Shown: piece by piece, positions 17,560-28,400 of the stretch
How the letters are laid out: every line of letters begins with the position of its first letter
Position numbering within the stretch: the stretch's first letter is position 1
Assembly: GCA_900552495.1 (NCBI GenBank)
Contig: URZY01000009.1
Span: forward strand, 4,571-68,570
From: an uncultured Mycoplasmatota bacterium
GTDB lineage: Bacteria; Bacillota_I; Bacilli_A; RF39; UBA660
DNA: 64,000 nt
Direction of reading: 5' to 3'
Made by a program: the position numbers and the translations under genes
The notes under the pieces: generated by a model
Databases searched by the model: none
What the model was told of the DNA's origin: nothing
Seen by the model: the letters and a program-made list of their open reading frames with translations, nothing else

Positions 17560-18453
17560 TTATATTGTCGTTGGAAATGGTATTTGTTGAACTATGTTTT
17601 TAACAATATCATTTATTGGGTTTCTTGCTTCATTTGTTAAAACAAGTAAAGCAACATACAATTTGCTTATTGTTACCTTATTATACACAAATTGTGTTCC
17701 ATTTCCTGTTTCAATTTCTTTTCCAATTAAAATATAATAACTATAATTATTCCCTCCCGACTCAATAACATCACCATTGACATTGTTATATTTTATTGCG
17801 ATATCGCCGAGGCCATTTGTGGAATATCCTATACTCCCAATATTGGTATTTAGCTGTATAGATAATGTTTTTTCAAATAAGTTTTCAATATTAAATTCTA
17901 TTTCAATGGGCTTGTTACTTTTCGAAGATATTATGTTTTTGGTTATCCCATAATCTTCTGAATAGTCTATATATATTGCCTTTTTAATTATTTTACTTGT
18001 ATCTATATTAGCTACCTTAGTTATACTAGCACTAATTCCAATTGTTTTTTTAAATATTGTCCCTGCTCCTTTAATTAATGTTTTCCCAAGAGTTATTATA
18101 CCTTGAATTATTGTCCCTGTTTCATCAACATTATTAATTGGATTGTTACTTACATATAAATATAAATTGTTCGAATAGAAATCTTGATTGGCGCCAAATA
18201 TCGTATCGGCACTTATAAATCTTCCCCATTCTGGATTATAATATCTACTGTTTAAATAATAAAGTTTTGTTTCATTATCATAATAGTATGATCTATATCT
18301 AAATGGATTGATTATTCCAATATTTTCTTCATCCATTATTGTATTATTATCATTGTCTGTTATACTTATTATCTTTCCCCAACTATCATATGTATATTTT
18401 ACTACTAAATATCCGTTGTCGTCAACGATACCAATGATATCGTTTTGGTGATT
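17560..18453 (-). pseudogene. Orphan RHS C-terminal tip 3 (RHS core end plus variable toxin domain)
   Basis: An open frame from just after a TAA (18,456-18,454) to 17,560, about 297 codons with no well-placed start; the only early ATG (18,336) has no ribosome binding site. It opens QNDIIGIVDDNGYLVVKYTY, runs through the RHS core PFRYRSYYYDNETKLYYLNS and RYYNPEWGRFISADTIFGAN up to NNPINNVDETG, then carries a variable domain of about 180 residues of unknown type (GKTLIKGAGTIFKKTIG..., ending IVQQIPFPTTI). It could replace the tip of the full RHS gene by recombination within the core. As it stands it is probably silent. Candidate immunity genes follow. Confidence 0.85.
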
Positions 18454-18457
18454 TTAT
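18374..18457 (-). repeat. 84-bp repeat at the front of orphan RHS tip 3
   Basis: This segment matches 20,666-20,749 with only three differences by eye. It starts at ATAAAATC, just before the RHS frame, and ends in the codons for DSWGK. It is more alike between the two orphans than either is to the same region of the full RHS gene (near 23,341). Confidence 0.85.
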
Positions 18458-18529
18458 TTATGAATATTTTTGTAATAGTTCCTAATATATAAGTACTATA
18501 CTTACTATGATCGTATATGTTATTCCCAA
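18446..18529 (-). pseudogene. Frameshifted holin-like gene remnant fused to RHS tip 3
   Basis: The minus strand reads LGITYTIIVSIV and, after a one-base frame change, YILGTITKIFINKI. This matches MEITYALIVSIVTYVLGAITKKFINKIS of the copy at 20,837. AAAGGTGGTG lies upstream as a relic ribosome binding site. The homology stops exactly where RHS tip 3 begins, so a deletion joined a holin gene to an RHS 3' end. Confidence 0.7.
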
Positions 18530-18573
18530 ATTATTTCACCACCTTTATAATTTATTTATGATTTTGGTCTTTT

Positions 18574-18602
18574 TTGTCAACACTTAATTATTATGATATA
18601 AT
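18574..18602 (+). promoter_or_regulatory. Sigma-A-type promoter for the plus-strand gene at 18,629
   Basis: TTGTCA (18,574-18,579) and TATAAT (18,597-18,602) are separated by 17 bases. The start codon follows 26 bases later. Confidence 0.75.
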
Positions 18603-18628
18603 AGAAGAAAAGTAAGCGAGGTAGAACG

Positions 18629-19171
18629 ATGAAATTCACTTTTAAAAGAAATCTTTCTATTTTGTTAATAAAAAAAATTTTTTTTTTATTAATTTTAATT
18701 TTATTATTCTTTTTTCTTACATTTTATTTTAAAAATGGTGTAGGAAAATTTTTAGTTGGAACTATCTTATTTATTCAATTCAGTATTACTCTTTTTAACA
18801 CTATATCTTTATTAGTATCCGTATATTCTTTTTTTAACAACTTATCTCAAGACAAAAAAGATGAATTAGAGAAAGAGTTGTCCAATTCTATATTCTCATG
18901 CGAAACTTGCTATTTAACTAATAAATATGTTTTTTTATTAGCCAATTGTAATTTTATTGATTATTCAGATATTGATAAAATTACAGTTTCAACTTCAATT
19001 AGACTTCGTCCAAATTCAAATTTATTATCTATGATTTATTTTAGAATAAAATTACATTTAAACGAGCATACATATTTATGTTTTGAAACTAACTCTGCTT
19101 TATTAAAAAATAATTTTATTAATATATTAGTTAAAAAAAATCCAAATATAAAGATTCAAAAAAATAGTTAA
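18629..19171 (+). CDS. Two-span membrane protein, unknown
   Basis: A 180-residue protein with two hydrophobic segments (about 15-34 and 40-66, very Phe/Leu-rich), then a soluble domain of about 105 residues with alternating beta-type sequence (YVFLLANCNFIDYSDIDKITVSTSIRLRP), resembling the PH-like half of YcxB-type proteins. It is the only plus-strand gene among the RHS tips and has its own good promoter and terminator, so it is expressed independently of them. GCGAGG precedes the ATG. It sits between immunity candidate 2 and the holin remnant of tip 3. A role as a solitary immunity gene is possible but unsupported. Confidence 0.7.
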   Translation: MKFTFKRNLSILLIKKIFFLLILILLFFFLTFYFKNGVGKFLVGTILFIQFSITLFNTISLLVSVYSFFNNLSQDKKDELEKELSNSIFSCETCYLTNKYVFLLANCNFIDYSDIDKITVSTSIRLRPNSNLLSMIYFRIKLHLNEHTYLCFETNSALLKNNFINILVKKNPNIKIQKNS

Positions 19172-19213
19172 ATAAATAAAACCCCAATTCAATATAGAAC
19201 TGAATTAAGGTTC

Positions 19214-19275
19214 TAAGTGAGTTTTTTATACTCACTTTTTATTGACAACTTCAGTCTATTATCTTGAAGTTTTTG
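19214..19275 (+). terminator. Two hairpins ending the 18,629 gene and facing the 19,293 gene
   Basis: AGTGAG and CTCACT (19,216-19,236) form a hairpin followed by TTTTT on the plus strand. A second hairpin, ACTTCA (19,248-19,253) with TGAAGT (19,265-19,270) and then TTTTG, resembles the terminators at 14,685 and 21,065 that close the other immunity genes. Confidence 0.65.
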
Positions 19276-19292
19276 TAATTTATTTTTATTAT

Positions 19293-19787
19293 TTAAGTGG
19301 CATCGAAATCTACAAATCCTTTATATACTTTTCCACAACCATTACATTTTACTGTTATAACAATCCAAGTAAATGCATTATCTTTTTCTTTAATTCCTAA
19401 TTCTTTTAACTCTTCCATATTTGGATATTCATATTTTGCATATACAGAGAAATTATTACCCTTACATTTTGGACAATTCCACTTTTTTTCAGATTGTATA
19501 TTTTTGTGGTCTAAATTTTCAGTACAGCATCTATATCCGTCTATAGTACTATCAAATAGAATTAGTTTTTCTCTACATTCTTTACATATTAATGTAGTTC
19601 TTATATCTCCTGTTTCTGAATATAAATATGTACCAAGTAAAAACTTATTTATAACTTCTCCACTTATTTCCAATTCAAAATCTGATTTATTACAGCATGT
19701 AATTTTTCCACCTACTAAAGTATTGTCACCACTAACTTTTCTTGATTCACAATTAAAATGATTCTGTATTCTTTTTGGGATTTGCAT
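19293..19787 (-). CDS. Zinc-ribbon protein, candidate immunity protein for RHS tip 2
   Basis: A 164-residue soluble protein with several paired cysteines: FNCES, ITCCNKSD, CKEC (about 79-82), CC near 101, CPKC (about 118-121) and CNGC (about 150-153). These suggest one or two zinc ribbons. GGAGG precedes the ATG, and the gene starts 10 bases after the end of orphan RHS tip 2, the standard position for a cognate immunity gene. Tip 2 ends in a nuclease-like domain, so a cytoplasmic inhibitor without membrane spans is consistent. Family not recognised. Confidence 0.72.
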   Translation of the reverse strand: MQIPKRIQNHFNCESRKVSGDNTLVGGKITCCNKSDFELEISGEVINKFLLGTYLYSETGDIRTTLICKECREKLILFDSTIDGYRCCTENLDHKNIQSEKKWNCPKCKGNNFSVYAKYEYPNMEELKELGIKEKDNAFTWIVITVKCNGCGKVYKGFVDFDAT

Positions 19788-19797
19788 TTTATCCTCC

Positions 19798-20745
19798 TTA
19801 TCCTATTATTTCGAATATTTTTCTAACCCAAACAATCACCTTTCCGATAGAATTTGGATTGCTTGATGTCATTTTAGATACTTTATTAAATATATATGTT
19901 GTACTTTGTTTTGGACTAACTACTTCAACTATTTTATTTGCACCATTCTTTGCAATTCCTATAATATCAGGTCTACTAGTTCCAACCATGCCTGATGAAT
20001 TAAGAGCTTTATTCATATACAAACTGGAATATTTATTGCTGATTAACATTTTTCCAGCTTCTACATTGGTTGCGAGTCTATGTATTGAAGATGCATGAGT
20101 ACCTCCGCTTACCACAGTTCCAGTAGCTACACTAGCATATCCAAGAGTCGCTCCACCTACTGCTCCAACTAATGTACCACCTAAAAATCCTGTTGCGGCA
20201 CCACCAGCAGCTCCTTTTTTTCCACCTGATATTCCACCAGCAACTGCACCACCTAGCGCACCTACAGTTCCACCAGCAAGTGCTCCAGTTAGTGCTGCTC
20301 CAGCTATAGCACCACCAACTCCTGGTAAACAAACTGCTGCTACTGCTAATCCTCCGATGACGGCAACTCCTACAGTAACTTTTAACCAGTTTGACATCTT
20401 CCAGTGCCCATCTATATCAAAATTATTTATTGGATTGTTGCTTACATATGTATATAGATTATATGAAATTATATCATCGTTTGCACCTAATATACTATCA
20501 ACACTTACAAATCTTCCCCAAGAAGGATTATAGTATCTACTATTAATATAGTATAGTTTTGTTTCTGTATCATAGTAATATAATCTATATCTATATGGAT
20601 TTAATACCCCTATATGATTCGAATCGGAAATTTCATTTCCAAATTGATCTTTTATGCTTAGTAGATTTCCCCAACTATCATATGTATATTTTACTACTAA
20701 ATATTCGTTGGCGTCAACGATACCAATGATATCGTTTTGGGGATT
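19798..20745 (-). pseudogene. Orphan RHS C-terminal tip 2 with PD-(D/E)XK-like nuclease end
   Basis: A continuous frame of about 315 codons beginning after a TAA (20,748-20,746), without a usable start; ATG 20,397 lies inside it with only a crowded GGAAG ahead. It reads QNDIIGIVDANEYLVV, then the RHS core NPYRYRLYYYDTETKLYYIN and YYNPSWGRFVSVDSILG to NNPINNFDIDGHW. A long glycine-zipper hydrophobic region follows (GVGGAIAGAALTGALAGG...), likely for membrane passage. The last ~75 residues (MVGTSRPDIIGIAKNG...IVEVVSPKQSTTYIFNKVSKM) resemble restriction-endonuclease-fold toxins with the RPD...EVxSPxQ pattern. Probably silent until recombined onto the full RHS gene. Confidence 0.85.
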
Positions 20746-20749
20746 TTAT
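20666..20749 (-). repeat. 84-bp repeat at the front of orphan RHS tip 2
   Basis: Partner of 18,374-18,457 (three mismatches by eye). It marks the shared joint where both spare tips begin: ATAAAATC, then the codons for QNDIIGIVD. At this copy GGGAT-TTT-ATCCC also makes a small palindrome next to the joint. Confidence 0.85.
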
Positions 20750-20836
20750 CCCAATTATAGCGGTCACTTATAATTGTACAAATATTAATTTGCCCTTTTA
20801 GTTTTATCTGTTTTGACTAATAATTTCACTATTCTG

Positions 20837-21043
20837 TCAGGTTAATAAAAAATTATTAAATAAATGATAATATACAAAAAAGGTATATATTTTAGGATAA
20901 CAATTTATCCAATCATTTATTATTTTTATAATAACGATTTGAATTAAGATATACTTATCAGAAATTTTATTAATAAATTTTTTAGTTATTGCTCCTAATA
21001 CATAAGTGACAATACTTACTATTAATGCATACGTAATTTCCAT
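20837..21043 (-). pseudogene. Truncated holin-like gene copy between modules 1 and 2
   Basis: From ATG 21043 (AAGGAGG five bases ahead) it reads MEITYALIVSIVTYVLGAIT then KKFINKISDKYILIQ. This is clearly homologous to the intact 90-residue gene at 36,696 (MEITYMIVVSVVTYILGAII...). After that the sequence degrades (IVIIKIINDWINCYPKIYTFF) and ends at 68 residues, lacking the second membrane span and the ASAADSI end. The start signals are intact, so a short peptide could still be made, but full holin function is unlikely. Confidence 0.75.
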
Positions 21044-21064
21044 TCTTTCCTCCTTTTTAGACAA

Positions 21065-21100
21065 AAAAACTTCGAATTACCTTTGCAATGCGAAGTTTTT
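21065..21100 (-). terminator. Intrinsic terminator after candidate immunity gene 1
   Basis: AAAAACTTCG (21,065-21,074) and CGAAGTTTTT (21,091-21,100) form a 10-bp stem that overlaps the stop codon at 21,099; both strands carry T runs. Confidence 0.75.
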
Positions 21101-22334
21101 ATTCAAACTCATATGTGTTTATTTCTAACTGATGTTGTTCTAAATCGTATAAAGCAACATGCATTTTATAATTTTCTTTAATTCTTGTCACCGTATTATA
21201 TTCTTGTGTTTTCTCATTATATATTGTTATATAACATTTTTTACATTCTCTATGAATCATTTGATATGGAATCAAAGGTTCTAATTCATTTGAGATTGTT
21301 TTAAAATTTATCCAATTTTGTCCGTTTACAATATTTTGTTCAAATTTCTTCAATTTCAGTGAATTTTGAAAAAAAGCCTCTGTAACAGTCACATTTTTTT
21401 TATCTAAATCAAAGTATGTTCTATATTTTTGTTGGATATAATCTCCGTCTCTAGGTATATTAACCTTTAAAATTTCTTCATACGGTTTTATTTTATTATA
21501 AGGAATCCTTCCTATTGGCATAACCACACAAAAACTACCAAACACTATCAATAACACACAAATTACACATCCAAAAATGATATTACTCTTTGCTTTTTTA
21601 TTTTGATTTTTTAATTTATATCCAATGATAATTGATAAAATAGGTACAGGTAGCCATAACCAAAACACCCACATTTTTTCAGTAATTAAAGAACTGGGAA
21701 TATCTTTTGCTATTGCTCTTATTGTAAGAACTGCACCAAAAAAACTAAATATGGTTATATAAAATAATAAATTTAATAAGAAAGTATTATCTTTAGCATT
21801 AACTTCTTCTTTGTTTTTCTTTAATTTGTTTTTTTTATAATAAATTTTACTATTAATATTTCTTAGAAATTCTTCTTCTTTTTCTTTACATTCTTCTTTA
21901 TTTATTATAACTGCGGCGTTATTACCATATATATAAAAATTATTTTCTGTTTCGATTATCTTTTTTACTTGATCATAGTTTAATTTTATTTCAATATTAT
22001 CACTTTTTTTTATTAAATAATTATCAAAGAAAGTTATCGTAACTTTATCACTAATCATTCTATTTTTTTTATAGTAATTATAATGTTTTTTTATTAACCA
22101 TTCTATTTTTACTTTATATAAAATCATAACAAAACATATTGTAATAACACCAATGATAACAGCTGTTGTGATATTTAACTTATATATAACTGATATAAAT
22201 AAAATTATTATAATTTCTACAATGGAGGTTTTAAAAACATTCCACCAGTAAAATTCAGGCGTAAGTATCATCATTTTCCTATACTCATCCCATGTCATAT
22301 TAAAATCTGTAGAAAATATTTTTTTATTATCCAT
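21099..22334 (-). CDS. Multi-span membrane protein with YcxB-like domain, candidate immunity protein 1
   Basis: A 411-residue protein from ATG 22334 (GGAGG ahead). Residues 1-150 look like the YcxB family: MTWDEYRKMM, two membrane spans, then the PH-like stretch ITFFDNYLIKKSDNIEIKLNYDQVKKIIETENNFYIYGNNAAVIINK. A lysine-rich linker is followed by three more membrane spans (about 185-285) and a C-terminal domain of about 120 residues outside the membrane. The gene lies 68 bases after the end of the full RHS gene in the same direction, so it is the best candidate to protect against the current RHS tip. That role is inferred from position only. Confidence 0.72.
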   Translation of the reverse strand: MDNKKIFSTDFNMTWDEYRKMMILTPEFYWWNVFKTSIVEIIIILFISVIYKLNITTAVIIGVITICFVMILYKVKIEWLIKKHYNYYKKNRMISDKVTITFFDNYLIKKSDNIEIKLNYDQVKKIIETENNFYIYGNNAAVIINKEECKEKEEEFLRNINSKIYYKKNKLKKNKEEVNAKDNTFLLNLLFYITIFSFFGAVLTIRAIAKDIPSSLITEKMWVFWLWLPVPILSIIIGYKLKNQNKKAKSNIIFGCVICVLLIVFGSFCVVMPIGRIPYNKIKPYEEILKVNIPRDGDYIQQKYRTYFDLDKKNVTVTEAFFQNSLKLKKFEQNIVNGQNWINFKTISNELEPLIPYQMIHRECKKCYITIYNEKTQEYNTVTRIKENYKMHVALYDLEQHQLEINTYEFE

Positions 22335-22402
22335 AACCAAAACCTCCATGTAGTTTTTATTATTTATTTTTATTATATCACAATTTATTTTTTACATCAA
22401 TT

Positions 22403-25400
22403 TTATAATAATCCCCATACCCATACTGGTCCAACAGGTATTGGAACAGGAGTAGGTCCAGGTATAGCAATTGCTACAACTGCTAAAATTGGAAAAATTA
22501 TGTTAGCTCTAAACTTTGTATATGTAGCAACGGATACTTCTTCTACTGTTGTTTCTGTTTGATATCCAACATATAAGTCGAAGTCCTCGACACCAGCAAT
22601 TACATTGTATTTTTTATCTTTCACATTTATACCTGCAGATATTTCTACTATTTCGCCATTATTACAACTTAGTTTAACATTACTATATTTTCCATTTACC
22701 TCTATTTCCGAACCAAATCCATCACTACTAATATGAATTGCACTATCACCACTTCCAACAACCGGAGATGAAATAGAAGTGTTAGAACCCATTGTTACAC
22801 TAGAACCAGGAATTGATGCAACTGTTGTTTCTCTTTCATCAACAGGATAAATAACACTAAATCCGAAGACATAATTAACTACATTGTTAAATGTCTCTTT
22901 TGCTTTGGACCATCCTTTCTGCAATGTCTTTTTAGCTGTTTTAAGGCCTTTTTCAATTTTTTTCTTAGCTTTTTTTGCACCTTTGCATATTTTGTCCCAA
23001 AGCCCATGTCCACTTGCATCAGTTAGTGAAATGGGATTATTACTTGCATATGTAAATAAATTAAAAGAAATAAAATCTTTATTTGCACCTATAATAGTAT
23101 CAGCATTGATGAATCTAGACCATTCTGGATTATAATACCTAAAAATTAAGTAGTATAATTTAGTTTTACTATCATAATAATAACTTCTATATCTATATGG
23201 ATTTATTAAACCAATATTACTTTGATCTGTAATTAAGTTCCCATCACTATCTTTTATACTTAATATATTTCCCCAACTATCATATTCATAAGTAACTATT
23301 TGCTCACTTAAATTATTTAATATCCCGATAATATCATTTTGTAAGTTTTTGATGTAATAATATTTTTGACCGTTATATTCTAATCCAATAAGTCCTGAAA
23401 CATCATATAAATAATATATAGTATTAGTAGTATTTCTTTCATGTTCATAAATTATATCGTTTCCGTCATAATAATAGTCTGTTATAACACCATTTACATT
23501 TCTTGATGTTCTTAAACCATTGACGTTGTAATTATATGTAACATGCAAATTGCTTGAACTGTCCGTATAACTATTTAATAAGTTTCCATTAACCCAAGTC
23601 ATTGCTATATTATCTCCTATTGTCAGTGGGTTACCAATATTGTCATATGTTATATCTGTTCCATTGTAATTTGTTAATAAATCTTCCCAATTACTATTGT
23701 TGTATTGATACGTGTCGTTTTTTACTATTTTATTGTCTGTTAAATTTCTTTTTGTTTTACTTAATATATTTCCATAACTATCATATGAATAATCAATTTG
23801 CTCATTTAAAATATAGTTTTCTTCTTTTATTAGCTGACTATGTTCATCATAGAAGTATTGATTAACTAGTTGATTATTATAATATATATGAGTAATATTA
23901 TATAATTTATCATAATCATAACTATATGTATTATTTCCGTGTACAATATTTTTAATTATTTCTGTTACTCTATGACCATTTTCTATATAGTCATATTGAA
24001 TACTATAATCGTTGGGAAGGGTTTGTTTTTTCAGTCTATTTATCGCATCATATTCATATACAAACTCCTGACCATCAATAATAGTTTTTACTGGCGTTTG
24101 ATCTTTGTCATATTGATTTTCTATGTTATGCGTTAAGCGATGACCTAATTTATATTTTTGATTTGTTACTTCGTCATATGTATTATACGTATAATTAATT
24201 TTATACTCATTATATCTATATTCAAATAATCTATTGCTTTCATCATACTTATAACTACTTTCTGTTCCATCAGAAGATACTATTTTAGAAATATTACCAT
24301 TGTTATCATATTTGCAATTATATGTATTGTCTTCTTTTATGATATTTTCAACTCTACCAAATCCATCATACGAATATGAGATAACATCATTATTTCCATA
24401 AGTGATTTTTTTCAATTTACCATTATAGTCCATATATTCATGAGAGGTAAAAATAATATTATTTCCTATTATAATGTTCTTAGGATTTAAGAAATTGTCA
24501 TAGTTAAACTTATATTTTCTTGTTCCTTGAGTGACTTCACTCAATAAATTTTGTTCATTATAACTATACGTAACATTGCGATTACTGGCATTAACTGAAC
24601 TAAGTAATTTTTGCTCATTATAGGTATAGTTAATAACATTTCCATTTGCATCTGTCACTGATGTAACTTGATTAGTTACTGGGTTAATTATATATTCTGT
24701 TGAATTAAAATTACTATCTATTGATCCTGTATTGAATTTTCCTTCTTCATCATACGTGGCATTAGTTTCAATAAATAGTTCATTAATAGTTTCAATATAA
24801 AATTCAAATGTTGGATCTTCAATAATAAGGTCTGCCAATTCAACTTTAGCCCCTTCTCCTTTTAAGTACATTTTTTTGTCTTGTTCTTGAATATATATTA
24901 AATAACTTCCATTATCTTTCTGTTCAAGATTAAACCATGTATTTCCGCCTTTTATTAATGTGACAGCTAATTCCGAATGTGATATAGAATAAGTTGGTTG
25001 TACAGAATAAATAAATCTAAATTTATCTTCATTCTTTTCTAGGTTCCATATTGTATTACTACAAGAATTTTCTTCTAATAATACCATATTTAATTCTGCT
25101 TTTAAATATTTACGAGTTCCTTTATTTCTTATTCTATATTGTCCATTACCCAATTCACCTGAATATTTTTTTGAGATAATTGTTGCTTTTGGATTTCCTA
25201 AACTGTCATATTTAATTTCGTTTGATATTCCATTTGATAACATTACATTTAATAATTTGTCTGGCTTTTCATTATCATATTCTAAATAGTATTTCTTTCC
25301 TTCAGAAGTAACTGCATTTATCAATTGATTATTATCATCATATTTTAACTCGTTTTTTTCTTGATTTTGATTTTTAATTGAGATTAAATTACCTTTGTCA

Positions 25401-28400
25401 TCATATTCATAAAAATTGCTTGTGATATTGTGAAATAACGAAACGTTTGTGATATATAGATTATTGATTTGTGTATTTTGATTAAAGATCAATTCAATTT
25501 CATCAAAATCTTCTAATGCATATGCACTATAGCTGAAATATTGCCAAATTGTATCATTATTATTAAATGTTGGACTAGAAATAGCACAATACTCTGCTTC
25601 ACCATCTGAGGGATGGAAATTAATCATAACTGAATTACATGCATGCTGTCTACACGCTGGTACTCCTTCATTTTTGTACCAGAATGATACTGTGTATAAT
25701 TCATCTTGTTTTCCATTAACTTTAAATTTTTTTCGGAAACTTGTTGCATATAATGGATTCATTGAAATCTTTAATGCTGTATTCTTATTGTCATTCACTT
25801 CAACTATACTAAAAAATTGATTTGCGTCAATTTCTGTTCCGCTTTCGTCATATGCATTTATTGTCCAGCCACTTAAACTTTCAGAAAAGTCAGAATTTTC
25901 AATCATGTTATATAGATTTGCAACTTCTCCTTTTTCCAACTGAAGTGCATCTATATATAGTTGACCTTGTGTTTGGAATGCAATAATTATTTTTAAATCC
26001 GTTGTAGCATCTTCTGGGTAATAAATACTAAGATTGCACCTTTCAAACACATTTGACCAATCTATTTCATAAGTTACTCCTACAGTTTTTCCGTCTTTGT
26101 CTCCATACATTAGGATTAGGTCTGTCGGCTCATCTGCTTTGAAGTAGCCGCTTAATGTATAATAATAGCCTTTTGGTACCGATACATATTGTTCTATTGA
26201 TCTTCCTGATTTTAAGCAATCTATTCGTAATGATCTATTCCCAGAATAAGATTCTTCTGTAGAATATGATAAAATTAAATTTTCCTCATCTTCATTAGAA
26301 AAATATTGTTCATCTAATTCAAAACTTGTATTTTTTAGATAATTTTTTACATGTGCAGTTGGTATATGGTTTGCTAGTAGCTTATTATTTGTACTTCCAG
26401 AAGTACTAAAATCTTGTACTAATGAGTATGCGCCATCAATATTTTCATTTGATTTTAAACTATTTCTGGAAATTATATTTCCTGAAGAATTATAAATTAT
26501 TGTTTCTGCTCTTTCTTGACTATCTATAATTCTTGTTGTATCAAAACCATATTCTAAACTAAAAAATTGGCCTAAAGTATTATTCAATCCATATTGTGTA
26601 ACTTTTTTAATCCTGTGGGGAGTTTTTGAATAATATTCATAATTTATTTTAATACCAGTGATGTCTGTAATTGATGATATTAAATTATTCTCATTATATG
26701 TAAAACTAGTTGTGCCAGTAATTGATTCTATAGATGTTATTTTTTCTTCTAATATATTTATTTTTGTAACACTATCCTGACTTGTTATAGTAATAATATT
26801 TGTATCATATGAAATTAAAATTTCTGAATTATACTTATCTTTTATTTTATTAATTCTGTTATTAGAGTCCCTTTCTATATTAATACAATTTCCATCCGAA
26901 TCATTTATTTTTACTAAATAATATGTATCGTCAATTAAATTAAATATCATTTGTCCATTACTTTTGTCTTTCATGATGCATTGGTTATCACCTTTTTCAA
27001 GTGTCAAGCCTAGTCCATCCTCATCATTGTATATACTACTATTCTCTGTTTCTTTATATAAGTAATGAATTGTTCCGTCCGCATCAATATATTCAAGATA
27101 TTGACTTCCTATTTCTGCAACTGGATTTCTAATTATTTGCTCTAAATTTAGTTTATATCCTTTACCAAAAAATGTTTCATTTTCAAGTATTACGTCGTTT
27201 GTATTATATACAAGTTTAAGCTTAGCAGGCAATTGCCCACCTATTGTGTGACCGATATTAAATATTGTAGTTAAATTTCCATTGTATGTGTTTACATATG
27301 CTGTACCATCACTAAATGCTTGTGACCTATAATCCAAATAACTTTCGATACCATTTTGATTTCTATATGTTACTGCAATAAATGGTTTGGGATTGTCCCC
27401 ACTTATTGTATTGCTTTTTGAGAAAAAAGCTGGATAATCTTCATCAATATATTCCTTTGATACTGATTGTATCATTACACCATTATTTTCTTCTTTGTTA
27501 TACCATTTTTTCGCTAAATTAGTAATGTCACCATACATTGTAGTTGGTAATAAATTTGTGCCTTCCACTGAACTTCTTTCACATTCTAATAATGATTCTG
27601 CTTTGCTATCAAATTGAGTATTCATTGAGTCCCATGTTGCTTCATTTTCATTCCAAGAACCAGTTATTCTATGAATGGACGCAAGTTTTGGCTCTGCTAT
27701 ATCATGATTGTTTGAAGGCAAATATCCTGTTAATATAATACTTGCACCAACAACTTGACTTCCAGTACCAATTTCTGGTAAATCGAATTTTATTAAAGTT
27801 TTATTTTCAATGGTGCTTCCATTAATTTGTTCTATTCCAGCTTTCAGTACATCTTGACTGCTTTTATCAATACCAGTATCACCTTGATAAATATATGTGT
27901 CGCATAGACCTGTTGATTGACTTTCATTTGTAATTGTTGGATCAATATATACTGGGAATTTAGTATCTTTTGATGTTAACCATTTTTTATCGAGAATTAG
28001 TTCTAGATTATAGTAGCCATTTTTTTTAGATAAATTATAGTAAATATTTGTATTTTTATTACCATTTGAATCTTGCATATATGGTTTTTCAATTGTAAAT
28101 ATTGCTTGGTCTTGTTCTAGAGCAATAATGCTATTATCTCTTTCAATTAATTGAAGATTAGTGAATATGTCAAAAATTAGTCTTTTGTATTTTTTAGAGT
28201 TTAAAATAATTGTTTCTTTGACTTTAGTTGGTAGATTTTGATATTTGATATCAATATTATCCAGTATATCTTTATAAGCTAATTCACTTATATACTTTGA
28301 AACTTTTTTCTTATTTTGAGCTTTTGTTCTTTTTGCATTTACTAATTTAATATCCAAATAATAGTTATCTTTTTCCATTTTCATGATTGACGAGGATACC

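Noticed and set aside
19297..19761. A 154-codon plus-strand frame opposite immunity candidate 2
   Set aside because: The minus frame has paired CxxC motifs, a GGAGG site and the expected place after an RHS tip; the plus frame has none of these.
20132..20332. A Trp/Cys-rich minus-strand frame inside RHS tip 2
   Set aside because: It is a frame-shifted reading of the glycine-zipper stretch (GGN codons read as TGG/TGC); the tip frame runs through it unbroken.
20742..20755. The GGGAT-TTT-ATCCC palindrome as a recombinase site at the front of RHS tip 2
   Set aside because: The palindrome is absent from the otherwise matching joint of tip 3, so it is not needed for the shared structure.
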